A stretch of 64,000 nt of DNA from positions 197-64,196 of the forward strand of contig NZ_AWZT01000038.1 of NCBI RefSeq assembly GCF_000472525.1, read 5' to 3'. Shown piece by piece: positions 27,619-36,110 of the stretch. A program made the position numbers and the translations under genes. The number at the start of each line of letters is the position of its first letter. Positions within the stretch are counted from its first letter, which is position 1. Source of the DNA: Paraburkholderia dilworthii (GTDB lineage: Bacteria; Pseudomonadota; Gammaproteobacteria; Burkholderiales; Burkholderiaceae). Under the pieces are notes generated by a model, which made no database searches, had not been told where the DNA came from, and saw only the letters and a program-made list of their open reading frames with translations.

Positions 27619-28317
27619 TCAGACGATCGCAACGGTAAGCTCGCCAAGCCGCTCAACGCCGACGGTCATTGTGTCGCCCTTGTTGACCGCGCCAACGCCC
27701 TCGGGCGTGCCGGTGAAGATCACATCGCCCGGTTGCAGGTGGAAGAACTTCGACAGATCCGCAATCGTCTCCGCTACCGACCAGATCAGATGCGATACGT
27801 CGCTTTTCTGCTTCGTGACGCCGTTGACGTCGAGCCAGATGCCGCCCGCGGCGAAATGGCCGACGTCTTCAACGGCATGGATCGGACCGACGGGCGCCGA
27901 GCGGTCGAAAGCCTTGCCGATTTCCCACGGACGACCCATCTCGCGCATCTTCATCTGCAGATCGCGGCGCGTCATATCGAGCCCGACCGCATAGCCCCAC
28001 ACGTGATCGAGCGCGCGATCCAAGCCGATATCCGTGCCGCCTTTGCCGATCACCACAACCAGTTCGGCCTCATAGTGGTAATTGCCGGTTTGCGACGGAT
28101 ACTCCAGCGCCAGCGGCTCGCCGTATGCGACCGGCACGATGGCATCCGCGGGCTTGCAGAAAAAGAACGGCGGTTCGCGATCCGGATCGAAGCCCATCTC
28201 GCGCGCATGGGCGGCATAGTTGCGGCCCACGCAGTAGACGCGGCGCACGGCGAACTGGGCATCGCTGCCGACAACAGGCAGGGCAACAGGCGCTTCAGGA
28301 GGGAAAACGAATGACAT
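27619..28317 (-). CDS. nagK: Fumarylpyruvate hydrolase
   Basis: A 232-residue fumarylacetoacetate-hydrolase-family enzyme, hydrolysing fumarylpyruvate to fumarate and pyruvate. Motifs in order are VYCVGRNYAAHAREMG, PPFFFCKPADAIVP, YHYEAELVVVIG with acidic metal ligands, GYAVGLDMTRRDLQ and PGDVIFTGTPEGVGAVNKGDTM. The start at 28317 gives the family length; the ribosome site is weak (GAGTTCCC), and translation may be coupled to the dioxygenase gene ending 88 bases upstream. Order nagI-nagK-nagL matches known salicylate-gentisate operons. Confidence 0.92.
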   Translation of the reverse strand: MSFVFPPEAPVALPVVGSDAQFAVRRVYCVGRNYAAHAREMGFDPDREPPFFFCKPADAIVPVAYGEPLALEYPSQTGNYHYEAELVVVIGKGGTDIGLDRALDHVWGYAVGLDMTRRDLQMKMREMGRPWEIGKAFDRSAPVGPIHAVEDVGHFAAGGIWLDVNGVTKQKSDVSHLIWSVAETIADLSKFFHLQPGDVIFTGTPEGVGAVNKGDTMTVGVERLGELTVAIV

Positions 28318-28405
28318 GATGAGGGAACTCACTTGATTGAAATGGTGGAAAACCACACGCGCCTCGCTCGCACGGTGGACACGCGCCGCCGCTGACATGC
28401 AGCGT

Positions 28406-29452
28406 CTACACGCGTTCTTCGCGCAGCAGATTCAACGCGGACAAAACGGGGCGGTCCGAATAGCTGAACAGAACGCAGTCGGTCGACGCGTCGAGCGCAA
28501 CTGGCTGCCACGACGGCGCGACGAACACGTCGTGAGGTCCGAACGGCAACACGGTGTCGCCGATACGCGCCGTCCCGGCGCCTTCGACGACGCAATAGAT
28601 CGTGGCGTCCGTACTGCGATAGGTGCGGCCCGCGAATCCCGCAGGCAGGAATTGCATGAACGTCGCGATAGTCGGCATCGGCCAGCCGCCGGTCGCGGGA
28701 TTGACGTAGCGCAGCTTCACACCATCCCAGGCGTCGAGTTCGCCGTTTCGGTAAAGCGCGTGGAGCGCCTCGCGACTGCGTTCGTACGGATAGCTAAAGA
28801 TTGGCGACGAGGGGTCCGTCGCCCGATGCCTCACCGGCATCATGTTGTGTCCGAAGCGGGCGAAGCTGTCACCTTCCGGGCGCAGCACCGGTTGCGTCGA
28901 TTCGGGGTAGGTCTCGGCGAATCCCGCATCGAGAGTCGCGATGAGCGGAATATCCAGGCCGTCCAGCCAGATCACGGGCTCACCGCCTTCGTCGACTGAC
29001 GGATTGCCGTGGTCGTGCCACGCCCATGACGGCGTGATGATGAAGTCGCCGGGCTTCATGGTCGTGCGCTCGCCGTTCACGGCCGTCCATGCGCCCTGCC
29101 CTTCGACGATAAAGCGCAGCGCGGATTGCGTATGCCGGTGGCTCGGCGCAATCTCTCCCGGCAGGATCAGTTGCAGGCCGGCATAAAGCGTCGGCGTCAT
29201 ACTCGATTTGCCAGGCAGTCCGGGATTCTCAAGCACGAGCACGCGCCGGACCGCTTCCTCGGCGCTGATCAACGCGCCCGACTGCATCACCAGATCGCGG
29301 ATCTCCGCGTACTTCCAGATTGCGGCCTGCGCCTGCGGGCGCGGCGTTTTCGGCACGAGGTTATGCAACGACTCCCACAGCGGTGCAAGCCGCTGTTGCG
29401 CGATCCGTTCGTAATAGATCGTGCGTTCCTCCTGCTGCGTTTGCGCGCTCAT
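28406..29452 (-). CDS. nagI: Gentisate 1,2-dioxygenase
   Basis: A 348-residue bicupin Fe(II) dioxygenase cleaving gentisate between C1 and C2 to maleylpyruvate. The first cupin carries the metal-binding SHRHTQSALRFIVEGQGAWT and ITPSWAWHDHGN, preceded by LILPGEIAPS. The second cupin includes PAGFAGRTYRSTDATIYCVVEG and PHDVFVAPSWQPVAL. The N-terminus (ERTIYYERIAQQRLAPLWESLHNLVPKTP) is the usual family leader. It is located between the salicylate 5-hydroxylase ferredoxin and fumarylpyruvate hydrolase genes, so its substrate comes directly from the hydroxylase. Confidence 0.95.
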   Translation of the reverse strand: MSAQTQQEERTIYYERIAQQRLAPLWESLHNLVPKTPRPQAQAAIWKYAEIRDLVMQSGALISAEEAVRRVLVLENPGLPGKSSMTPTLYAGLQLILPGEIAPSHRHTQSALRFIVEGQGAWTAVNGERTTMKPGDFIITPSWAWHDHGNPSVDEGGEPVIWLDGLDIPLIATLDAGFAETYPESTQPVLRPEGDSFARFGHNMMPVRHRATDPSSPIFSYPYERSREALHALYRNGELDAWDGVKLRYVNPATGGWPMPTIATFMQFLPAGFAGRTYRSTDATIYCVVEGAGTARIGDTVLPFGPHDVFVAPSWQPVALDASTDCVLFSYSDRPVLSALNLLREERV

Positions 29453-29461
29453 GTGCGTCTC

Positions 29462-29785
29462 CTAGGATCGATGGTCGATGTCGACGAACACGCTGCCCGC
29501 CTCGATTCTGACCGGATAGCTCCGGATATCGCTCGTGAGCGGTTCGCACATGGCGCGTCCATCGCGAATGTCGAAACGTCCTTGATGCAGCGGACATTCG
29601 ATCTCATGCCCTTCGAGAAAGCCGTCGCACAGACGCGCATGGCCGTGCGTGCAAATGTTGTCGGTGGCGAAAACTTCGCCGCCGACGCCGTAAATGGCGA
29701 GTTCCTTGCCGGCGGCCTGCACCGCGACGACATCGTCGTTCGGCACTTCAACGAGTTCGATGACTCTTGTCCATTGCTGTCTCAT
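29462..29785 (-). CDS. nagAb: Rieske ferredoxin of salicylate 5-hydroxylase
   Basis: A 107-residue Rieske [2Fe-2S] ferredoxin passing electrons from the reductase to the terminal oxygenase. The ligands are Cys45 and His47 (CTHGHARLCDG) and Cys64 and His67 (CPLHQGRFD). The ATG at 29785 has GAGG upstream; a TTG four codons earlier overlaps the small-subunit stop and is less likely. It lies between nagH and nagI and probably serves only this oxygenase, because no naphthalene dioxygenase genes are in the window. Confidence 0.92.
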   Translation of the reverse strand: MRQQWTRVIELVEVPNDDVVAVQAAGKELAIYGVGGEVFATDNICTHGHARLCDGFLEGHEIECPLHQGRFDIRDGRAMCEPLTSDIRSYPVRIEAGSVFVDIDHRS

Positions 29786-29793
29786 GAGCAACC

Positions 29794-30267
29794 TCAAATC
29801 GGATAAATCAGCGAGTTGGCAATCAACTCGCTGTCGAACACACAGATGCGCGACTCGAACTTCAAGCCCTGATCCGTGCGGCGAATGGTGTCGATGTAGC
29901 GCCCCACGTTGAACACAGTGGATATGTCGTCGGGCTTCGTGCGAAACACAGCATAGTTCGCTTCGGCGCGAATCCGTTGCCCGTCGGCTTCGAGAATGCG
30001 CGGCACGCTCACCACATGCCGCTGGTAGTACGGGTCATGAAAAATCGTCTCGGTCACGCCGAAAACCCGGTCCTTCAGCATGCCGCGGCTCTCGAACGAA
30101 AGCGTCGCGAGCGGATAGCCGCGCTCGAAGTTCTCGCGAGGCTGCACCTTGTACACACATTGGTCGGTAAAGAACTCTGGCCACTTGTCCAGTTCGTTGT
30201 TGTCGAGCGCTGCGGCGTAGTCGGCATAGAGCGCGAGCAGTTGCTGATAGGCATTGAAGTCGAGCAT
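29794..30267 (-). CDS. nagH: Salicylate 5-hydroxylase, small (beta) subunit
   Basis: A 157-residue beta subunit of a ring-hydroxylating oxygenase, with the NTF2/cystatin-like fold: LYADYAAALDNNELDKWPEFFTDQCVYKV, GYPLATLSFESRGMLKDRV, FHDPYYQRHVVSVPRIL and an ending CVFDSELIANSLIYPI. It has no cofactor and stabilises the alpha3beta3 oxygenase. The stop of nagG and the ATG here are one base apart (30269/30267), indicating translational coupling and 1:1 synthesis. Confidence 0.92.
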   Translation of the reverse strand: MLDFNAYQQLLALYADYAAALDNNELDKWPEFFTDQCVYKVQPRENFERGYPLATLSFESRGMLKDRVFGVTETIFHDPYYQRHVVSVPRILEADGQRIRAEANYAVFRTKPDDISTVFNVGRYIDTIRRTDQGLKFESRICVFDSELIANSLIYPI

Positions 30268-30268
30268 C

Positions 30269-31525
30269 TCAAGCCTCCATCACACGGCGCCAGTAGCGGT
30301 ACATGCCGCGGATCAGCGTCTCGGTCACCATGTGGTCGGTGTCGGCCACCTCGCGCCCGCCCAGTTCCGCGACGGTTCGGTGAAACGGCTTCTGCTCGAA
30401 GCCTTCCTGCGAGAATTCGATCACTTCGCCATCGTCCGCGGAGACGAACCCAGCCGGCCCGAACAGGTTCGCCTGGCGAAGCCGCCGCTGCGTCATGTCC
30501 TCGCTGTCTTCCTCGAAGCCAAAATGCGTCCAGACGAAATCGAATGAACCGTGGCCGTTCGGCTGGATGTGCCGTGTCGAAATCGAATTAACCTGCTGCT
30601 GGATGATCACGCTCGGAAAGAGCGTCATCATCACGGCGGTCGGAGCGCCCCACCACTCTTCCTTGACCACGTCGAGAAAGCGGTCGTCGTGCAGGGTCAT
30701 CTGTTCCTTGAAACTGGACACGCCACTCGTCACGTCACCCTTGCCGCCGGTGCCGCGTGCCGAGATCATCGCGGCGTGACGGAAGTGCTCGTCCATCTTG
30801 AGTTCGGATTTGTTGTCGGCGCGCCAGAGGCCGAAGGTGACAAACCACGTGTGCAGAAGGCCCGGGTGATACGGGTCCTTGATGTTCTCCTGCATCAGTT
30901 TCCAGTTGCCCGGAATGCGTTGCCGGTTGTAGCCGAGAATGGTGAGCTTGCGTCCGTCGAAAACGCGGTCGAAATAGCCGAGGATCGTTGGACCGAGATA
31001 GTCCTCGAACGACGGCACGTCATGCTCGAACGATGCGAACACCACGCCATTGCGCGCGGCAACCTTCAGCTTCGTGAGACCGTGTTCTTTCGGATCGAAA
31101 TCCGGCGGCATGCCGCCATTGATCTTGCCGTCGAGCTTCACCCCGCGGCGGAAAGGCACGCCGACAAGGTTGCCCTTCAGGTCGTAGTTCCACTGGTGAT
31201 ACGGGCACGTGAAGTCCTTCCGGTTGCCGGACTTCTCGCGGCAGAAGCGCACGCCGCGATGCGCACAGACGTTTTCGACGACATGGATCTGGCCATCCGC
31301 AGCCCGCGTGACGATAACGGAACGCTCGCCGATCACGGTGCGCTTGAAATCGCCAGGATTCGGTATTTCGGCTTCCAGCGCTACGTAACACCAGTGCCCG
31401 GAATAAAAGAAGCGCTCCAGTTCGCGCCTGTAGATGGCGTCGTCGGTATAGGCTGCAAAAGGGATGCGGCTACTGCCTTCATCCTTCCATGCCGGCTGCC
31501 TGAAAGCAACGGGTGCCTCGATCAT
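30269..31525 (-). CDS. nagG: Salicylate 5-hydroxylase, large (alpha) subunit
   Basis: A 418-residue Rieske non-haem iron oxygenase that hydroxylates salicylate at C5 to give gentisate. The Rieske site is Cys87/His89 (CAHRGVRFC) and Cys107/His110 (CPYHQW). The mononuclear iron triad lies in NIKDPYHPGLLHTW, with Asp217 bridging and His220 and His225. The start at 31525 has GGAG 8 bases upstream; the frame is open to 31573. Substrate assignment rests on the gene order with nagH, ferredoxin, gentisate dioxygenase and a NagR-type regulator, plus overall resemblance to NagG; anthranilate-type oxygenases are the closest alternative. Confidence 0.92.
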   Translation of the reverse strand: MIEAPVAFRQPAWKDEGSSRIPFAAYTDDAIYRRELERFFYSGHWCYVALEAEIPNPGDFKRTVIGERSVIVTRAADGQIHVVENVCAHRGVRFCREKSGNRKDFTCPYHQWNYDLKGNLVGVPFRRGVKLDGKINGGMPPDFDPKEHGLTKLKVAARNGVVFASFEHDVPSFEDYLGPTILGYFDRVFDGRKLTILGYNRQRIPGNWKLMQENIKDPYHPGLLHTWFVTFGLWRADNKSELKMDEHFRHAAMISARGTGGKGDVTSGVSSFKEQMTLHDDRFLDVVKEEWWGAPTAVMMTLFPSVIIQQQVNSISTRHIQPNGHGSFDFVWTHFGFEEDSEDMTQRRLRQANLFGPAGFVSADDGEVIEFSQEGFEQKPFHRTVAELGGREVADTDHMVTETLIRGMYRYWRRVMEA

Positions 31526-31576
31526 GTGTTGTCTCCAAGAATCATTAATAGCGCGATGCGTGCCCACGCGCACAGA

Positions 31577-32563
31577 TCAAACGCCGCTCGAATGAAACGC
31601 ATCGGCATAGATTCGCCCAGGCTCAACCCCTTTCTGTCGCAACAGGATCGAAGCGGCGTCGACCATGACCGGTGCGCCGGCCACGTATGCGCTCCAGCCC
31701 TTCATGTCGCTCCAGTCGTCGCTCACGGCTTGCGTGACGACGCCGTTGCGGTAGTCGTCCACTTGCTTGCCCGATGCGACGACGACGTGAAAGCGCATGC
31801 GTCCAAGCCGGCGCTGCAATTCATCGAGCCACGGTTCGCCGTAGATGTCAGCCTTCGAGCGAACACCGAAATAGACATGCACGTCGTTCTCCATGCCGGC
31901 CTGCTCGATGCCGCGCAAAATCGCAAGGATCGGCGCGAGTCCCGTGCCGCCCGCGATGCATACGATGGGACCTGTCGTCTTGCGGCGTAGATATGCCGTG
32001 CCCAAAGGACCGCTCACGCGCACGATGTCGCCGACCTTCAACTCGTTTTCGACGTAGGAGGTAACTCTGCCATCGGGCACGACGCGTATATGGAATTCGA
32101 TCTCGTCGGCGTTCTGCGTAACCGCCATCGAATACGGCCTCGCATGGTGCGGCGTGAACTGAAGATTCGCGTACTGTCCCGGCGAGAATTCGAATGCTTT
32201 AGGCAGCTTCAGGCGCAGACGCTTGATGTCGTGCGTCATGTCCTCAATGGAAAGCACAGTCGTCTTCAGTATCTTCGCGGGATGAACGACGATCTCGTCG
32301 ACTTCCGGAATTTCGATTGCGCAATCGTCGACGAGCGTCGTCTGGCAGGCCAACACCGACTCGCCCATGTTGATCGGTGCGTTCGATTCGCCGCTGCCGG
32401 CAGTGAGCACACTGCCCGAAACCACGCGGCAACGGCATGTACCGCAGCGGCCCGACATGCAGCTATACGAAACAGGGATCTGGTTGGCCCGCAGGAGGTC
32501 GAGCAGGTTGTCGCCCGCACGCGCGTCGAGCGCGCGTTGAAGCGGCAGAATGGATACTTTCAT
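31577..32563 (-). CDS. nagAa: Ferredoxin reductase of salicylate 5-hydroxylase
   Basis: A 328-residue reductase taking electrons from NAD(P)H. An N-terminal plant-type [2Fe-2S] domain has ligands Cys35, Cys40, Cys43 (CMSGRCGTC) and Cys73 (LACQT). The FAD domain follows with ARPYSMAV (RxYS motif), then the NAD domain with GPIVCIAGGTGLAPILAIL. It is the first gene of the nag operon, 51 bases from nagG, with its promoter facing the LysR gene. Confidence 0.92.
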   Translation of the reverse strand: MKVSILPLQRALDARAGDNLLDLLRANQIPVSYSCMSGRCGTCRCRVVSGSVLTAGSGESNAPINMGESVLACQTTLVDDCAIEIPEVDEIVVHPAKILKTTVLSIEDMTHDIKRLRLKLPKAFEFSPGQYANLQFTPHHARPYSMAVTQNADEIEFHIRVVPDGRVTSYVENELKVGDIVRVSGPLGTAYLRRKTTGPIVCIAGGTGLAPILAILRGIEQAGMENDVHVYFGVRSKADIYGEPWLDELQRRLGRMRFHVVVASGKQVDDYRNGVVTQAVSDDWSDMKGWSAYVAGAPVMVDAASILLRQKGVEPGRIYADAFHSSGV

Positions 32564-32617
32564 GGCGCCAGTGTCTCCGGGCTGGTCTTGATGAGGCCAT
32601 GATGCCGCCGGCTGCGC

Positions 32618-32667
32618 TATAAATGAATAGAAGATGCTTGATATACTCCATCACTGCCAGTGATAAT
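32618..32667. promoter_or_regulatory. nagR-nagAa divergent promoter and LysR operator
   Basis: ATCACTG (32650-32656) and CAGTGAT (32658-32664) form a perfect palindrome around one base. On the plus strand, TTGATA (32638-32643) and GATAAT (32662-32667), 18 bases apart, form a good sigma-70 promoter for nagR, so the palindrome covers its spacer and -10. On the minus strand TTTATA (32623-32618) is a plausible -10 for the operon with a poor -35, as expected for an activator-dependent promoter. Binding by the LysR protein is inferred. Confidence 0.6.
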
Positions 32668-32695
32668 GCGCACCTGCGGCCACCGGAGACAAGCT

Positions 32696-33598
32696 ATGGA
32701 ACTTCACGACATCGACTTGAACCTGCTGGTGGTCTTTAATGAACTGCTGCGGCAGCGTCGCGTGTCAGCGGTTGCCGAGAAGCTCGGCATTTCGCAGCCG
32801 GCCATCAGCAATGCGCTGAACCGCTTGCGCCGCATTCTCGGCGACGAGTTGTTCCTTCGGACATCGAAGGGCATGATTCCGACGCCTTTTGCCGAAACGC
32901 TGGCGGAGCCCATCGGCTTTGCGCTGGGCGCAATCTACAACACGCTCAACGCGACGACGACATTCGATCCCGCATCGAGCAGCCGCACCTTCACTGTCGC
33001 GATGACGGATATCGGTGAAATCTATTTCCTTCCCGCGTTGATGAAACGGCTTGGCAAGATCGCGCCGAACGTCACCATCAGCACGGTGCGCAGAACATCG
33101 GACACGCTTCAGGAAGAGATGGAAACCGGACGCGTGGACCTGGCGATCGGCTTCATTCCCGACCTGAAGACAGGCTTTTTCCAGCGCCGATTGTTCCGGC
33201 AACGATACGTGTGCATCTTCCGCAAGGGGCATGCGGTTGCCAAAGCGGGCATGACGCTCGCCGCGTTCCGCGAGGCCGAGCACGTGTCGATCGTGGCCGA
33301 AGGCACCGGTCACGGCATGGTGGACGATGTGATCCAGCGTGCGGGTATGGCGCGAAACATACGGCTGCGTGTACCGCACTTTGTGGCTGTCGGCCACATC
33401 CTTCAGACGACGGATCTGATTGCCGTTGTGCCGCAGGCATATGCCACAAGAACCCTCGCGCCCTTCGCGCTCGAACAGGCTGCATGCCCGGTGAAGATTC
33501 CGGACATTGCCATCAATGTTCTGTGGCATGCGAAGAACCATCGGGAGCCCGGCAATCAATGGCTGCGGCAGTTGGTGTTCGAAGAGTTTTCGTTGTAG
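32696..33598 (+). CDS. nagR: NagR/NahR-type LysR regulator
   Basis: A 300-residue LysR protein beginning MELHDIDLNLLVVFNELL, typical of NahR/NagR/DntR. The helix-turn-helix is VSAVAEKLGISQPAISNALNRLR (about 20-42). The effector domain contains FTVAMTDIGEIYFLPALM and IHTVLR-like strands. Proteins of this group bind salicylate and activate the divergent catabolic operon. The ATG at 32696 has CCGGAG 9 bases upstream; the frame is open to 32660. It is divergent from nagAa over 132 bases, with a palindrome overlapping its own promoter, which suggests autorepression. Confidence 0.9.
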   Translation: MELHDIDLNLLVVFNELLRQRRVSAVAEKLGISQPAISNALNRLRRILGDELFLRTSKGMIPTPFAETLAEPIGFALGAIYNTLNATTTFDPASSSRTFTVAMTDIGEIYFLPALMKRLGKIAPNVTISTVRRTSDTLQEEMETGRVDLAIGFIPDLKTGFFQRRLFRQRYVCIFRKGHAVAKAGMTLAAFREAEHVSIVAEGTGHGMVDDVIQRAGMARNIRLRVPHFVAVGHILQTTDLIAVVPQAYATRTLAPFALEQAACPVKIPDIAINVLWHAKNHREPGNQWLRQLVFEEFSL

Positions 33599-33850
33599 CC
33601 GCTCAATTAACGGTGGCATGCCGCGGATGATCTTGACCACGCTGCTCTAATTCATTGTTGCCCGTCGCTTCCACCAGCCCACGATGGAAGCCTTCGTCGA
33701 GCCCCGCGGCCCAGAGCCGACATTGGGCCTAGTTCCACCAATTCGGCAGTTTCCAAAGCACAGCGGCCATTCAATCCTGTTAGTCGCTCGGCGTGTCATC
33801 GGCCTAGCAAACCACGTTCACCGGCCGCACGATGTCAGTCCGGTTCGTCC

Positions 33851-34636
33851 TCATCCCTTGCCGAGTGGCGGCCGACCCGGAAATCCCGCCATATTGCTCA
33901 ACTGGGCAAGCTCATTCGCCGCCTCCCGCAACAATACCGAGTACTCGTGAATCTTCCCGGCAGTCAGCCGCGCCCGCGGTCCGGCCAAACTGATAACGCC
34001 GACGCAGCGCGAGCCACTTACCACGGGCGCCGCCACCGCTGACATGCGCGGAGCAAACACCTCGTCGATCATCGCGTATCCACGCACGCGCGCAGCGTGC
34101 AGGAAACCCAGCAGCGCTTTGATCGTCGTCGGCGCATTCGGTCCGAACTCATTCGGCTGTCCGAAGCCCTGCTTCAAAACGAGTGCGATCGCCTGTTCGT
34201 CGGTCATCGTCATGAGCCACGCGTGTCCGGTCGACGTGCACGAAAGTCGTGCTGCCTGGCCCATGTCGGGATCGTAGCGAAAGCCGATGCGCTGTCCGTC
34301 CGCCTTACCCACCCAGATAATTGCCTCGCCGTCCACCAGCGACAGCCGTGCCAGTTCACCGGTCTGCGCGGCGACGCGTTCGATGATTGGCTGGGCGATA
34401 TCTGCGATGCCCGTCAAGCTCAGGAATTCGAGCCCGTTCGAAGTCATGCGCATTGTCAGAATGTAGCGGCTGTGATCGACCAATTGCCTGACATACCCGC
34501 CTTCAACGAGTTCGGTAAGCAGGCGGTGACAGGTGCTGCGGGGCAGAGACAACGCGTCGGCAATAGCCACGAGGCCTGCGCCTTCGCCTTGCGACGCCAG
34601 CAAATCGAGAATTTTAAGGCCGTGTTTGAGCGACAT
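33851..34636 (-). CDS. IclR-family transcriptional regulator
   Basis: A 261-residue IclR protein. The N-terminal winged helix (about 1-75) reads LKILDLLASQGEGAGLVAIADALSLPRSTCHRLLTELVEGGYV; the effector domain includes LVDGEAIIWVGKADG, STGHAWLMTM, VRGYAMIDEVFAPRMSAVAAPV and VGVISLAGPRARL. The start at 34636 matches the usual MSLKHGLKILD opening. It is divergent from the MHS transporter and dehydroquinase genes and probably controls them in response to quinate, shikimate or a related ligand. No clear operator palindrome was found in the 126-base gap. Confidence 0.88.
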   Translation of the reverse strand: MSLKHGLKILDLLASQGEGAGLVAIADALSLPRSTCHRLLTELVEGGYVRQLVDHSRYILTMRMTSNGLEFLSLTGIADIAQPIIERVAAQTGELARLSLVDGEAIIWVGKADGQRIGFRYDPDMGQAARLSCTSTGHAWLMTMTDEQAIALVLKQGFGQPNEFGPNAPTTIKALLGFLHAARVRGYAMIDEVFAPRMSAVAAPVVSGSRCVGVISLAGPRARLTAGKIHEYSVLLREAANELAQLSNMAGFPGRPPLGKG

Positions 34637-34762
34637 TTCTCGCCATATCCTACGATGTGAAACGCAGTTCCGGTGCGGAACACCCCTCTTTTGCAGCGGA
34701 AACAATAGCACTTGTTCGTCGCCAGAACGAACGTTTCAACATACCGAGAATCAGGAGACAAC

Positions 34763-36106
34763 ATGTCATTTTTCGCTGACTCAGACCTCGCCGCGGAAGA
34801 ACAATCCGCGCAGGCCCACTTGATGGCGCGTCGTGCGGTGGCAGGCGCGACCGTCGGCACAGCGCTCGAATGGTTCGACTTCGCGTTGTATGGCGTGGTC
34901 GCGGCCACGATTTTTCCGAAGCTGTTTTTCCCGTCCCTCGACCCGACCGCCTCGCTGCTCGCGTCGCTGGCGAGTTTCTGGGCCGGGCTCGCCGCCCGCC
35001 CGCTGGGCGCGGTGATCTGCGGCATGCTCGGGGACCGCTGGGGGCGCCGCAAACTGATGCTGGTCACCGTGTCGGTGATGGGCGTGTCGTCGTTCCTGAT
35101 GGGGCTGCTGCCCACCTATCACCAGGTTGGCATCCTGGCACCGACGTTGCTGGTCTCGCTGCGCATCATCCAGGGTTTTGCGCTTGGCGGCGAATCGACC
35201 GGCGCGCAACTGATGGCAGTGGAGCATGCGTCTGCTAACCGACGTGGTTGGTATTCGGGCCTGCTCGGCATTTGCTCGCCGCTCAGCCAGATCCTCGCCA
35301 ATTTCTCGCTCTTCACGCTGGCTGCGCTGCTTTCGTCGGATGACTTCGATTCCTGGGGATGGCGGGTTCCGTTCCTTGCAAGCTTTGTCCTGGTGCTGCT
35401 GGGCATCTACATCCGCAGAAAGGTTAGCGAGACACCGGCCTTCGAGGCACTCAGGAAGAGTGGCTCGCCCAAACGGGCCGCCAATCCGCTCGGCACCGTC
35501 TTCAAATATCACTGGCGCACCGCGCTTCGCCTGACGCTGTTCTTCTGCGGCCCGGCCGCGCTGTTTTATCTGATCGTGGTTTTCTCGCTCAGCTATCTGA
35601 CGAAACACCTCGGCGTACCCAAGCAGACCGGTTTCATGCTGTTGATGGTTGCGAATGTCTGCGCCATCGCGGGCGCGCTGGCGGGCGGCTATCTGAGCGA
35701 TAGGATTGGACGCAAACGTGCGCTGATGATCGGCTCGTTCTGCACGCTGATCTGCTGCCTGGTCTATTTTCCGATTCTCGACCAGAATTCGATCGCCATG
35801 ACAATGGCCGTGATGGGCGCGTTCCTCGGCTTCACACAGTTCCAGAGCGGCATCCAGCCGGTATGGTTCGCCGAGTCCTTTCCGACCGAGGCGCGCTACA
35901 CCGGGTCAGCACTGTCGTACTCGGGAGCCAACCTGCTCACCGGCGGGCCAATGCCGATTGTCGCTGTCGCGCTGCTCAATGCCTTTCATGGTTCTCCGTG
36001 GGCCATCGTGGCTGTTTGTGGCTCGCTGAATCTGCTCTCCTTCCTCATGATCGCAGTATCTCGGGAAACCAAAGGCACCGCCTTGGAACGCTCCTCTACA
36101 CATTGA
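34763..36106 (+). CDS. MFS metabolite:H+ symporter (MHS family, shikimate-like)
   Basis: A 447-residue, 12-helix transporter. MHS traits are VGTALEWFDFALYGVVAATIFPKLFFP in helix 1, ARPLGAVICGMLGDRWGRRKLML in the 2-3 loop and RIIQGFALGGESTGAQL in helix 4. The ATG at 34763 has CAGGAG 6 bases upstream. The next gene, a type II dehydroquinase, starts 4 bases after the stop, so the two form an operon, suggesting uptake of quinate, shikimate or dehydroquinate-like acids. MHS members also carry alpha-ketoglutarate or betaines, so the substrate rests on context. Confidence 0.88.
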   Translation: MSFFADSDLAAEEQSAQAHLMARRAVAGATVGTALEWFDFALYGVVAATIFPKLFFPSLDPTASLLASLASFWAGLAARPLGAVICGMLGDRWGRRKLMLVTVSVMGVSSFLMGLLPTYHQVGILAPTLLVSLRIIQGFALGGESTGAQLMAVEHASANRRGWYSGLLGICSPLSQILANFSLFTLAALLSSDDFDSWGWRVPFLASFVLVLLGIYIRRKVSETPAFEALRKSGSPKRAANPLGTVFKYHWRTALRLTLFFCGPAALFYLIVVFSLSYLTKHLGVPKQTGFMLLMVANVCAIAGALAGGYLSDRIGRKRALMIGSFCTLICCLVYFPILDQNSIAMTMAVMGAFLGFTQFQSGIQPVWFAESFPTEARYTGSALSYSGANLLTGGPMPIVAVALLNAFHGSPWAIVAVCGSLNLLSFLMIAVSRETKGTALERSSTH

Positions 36107-36110
36107 AACC

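Noticed and set aside
30551..31990. A 479-residue open frame antisense to the salicylate hydroxylase genes
   Set aside because: It is a high-GC shadow frame, rich in His and Arg, with no domain, lying opposite nagG and nagAa, which have clear family motifs.
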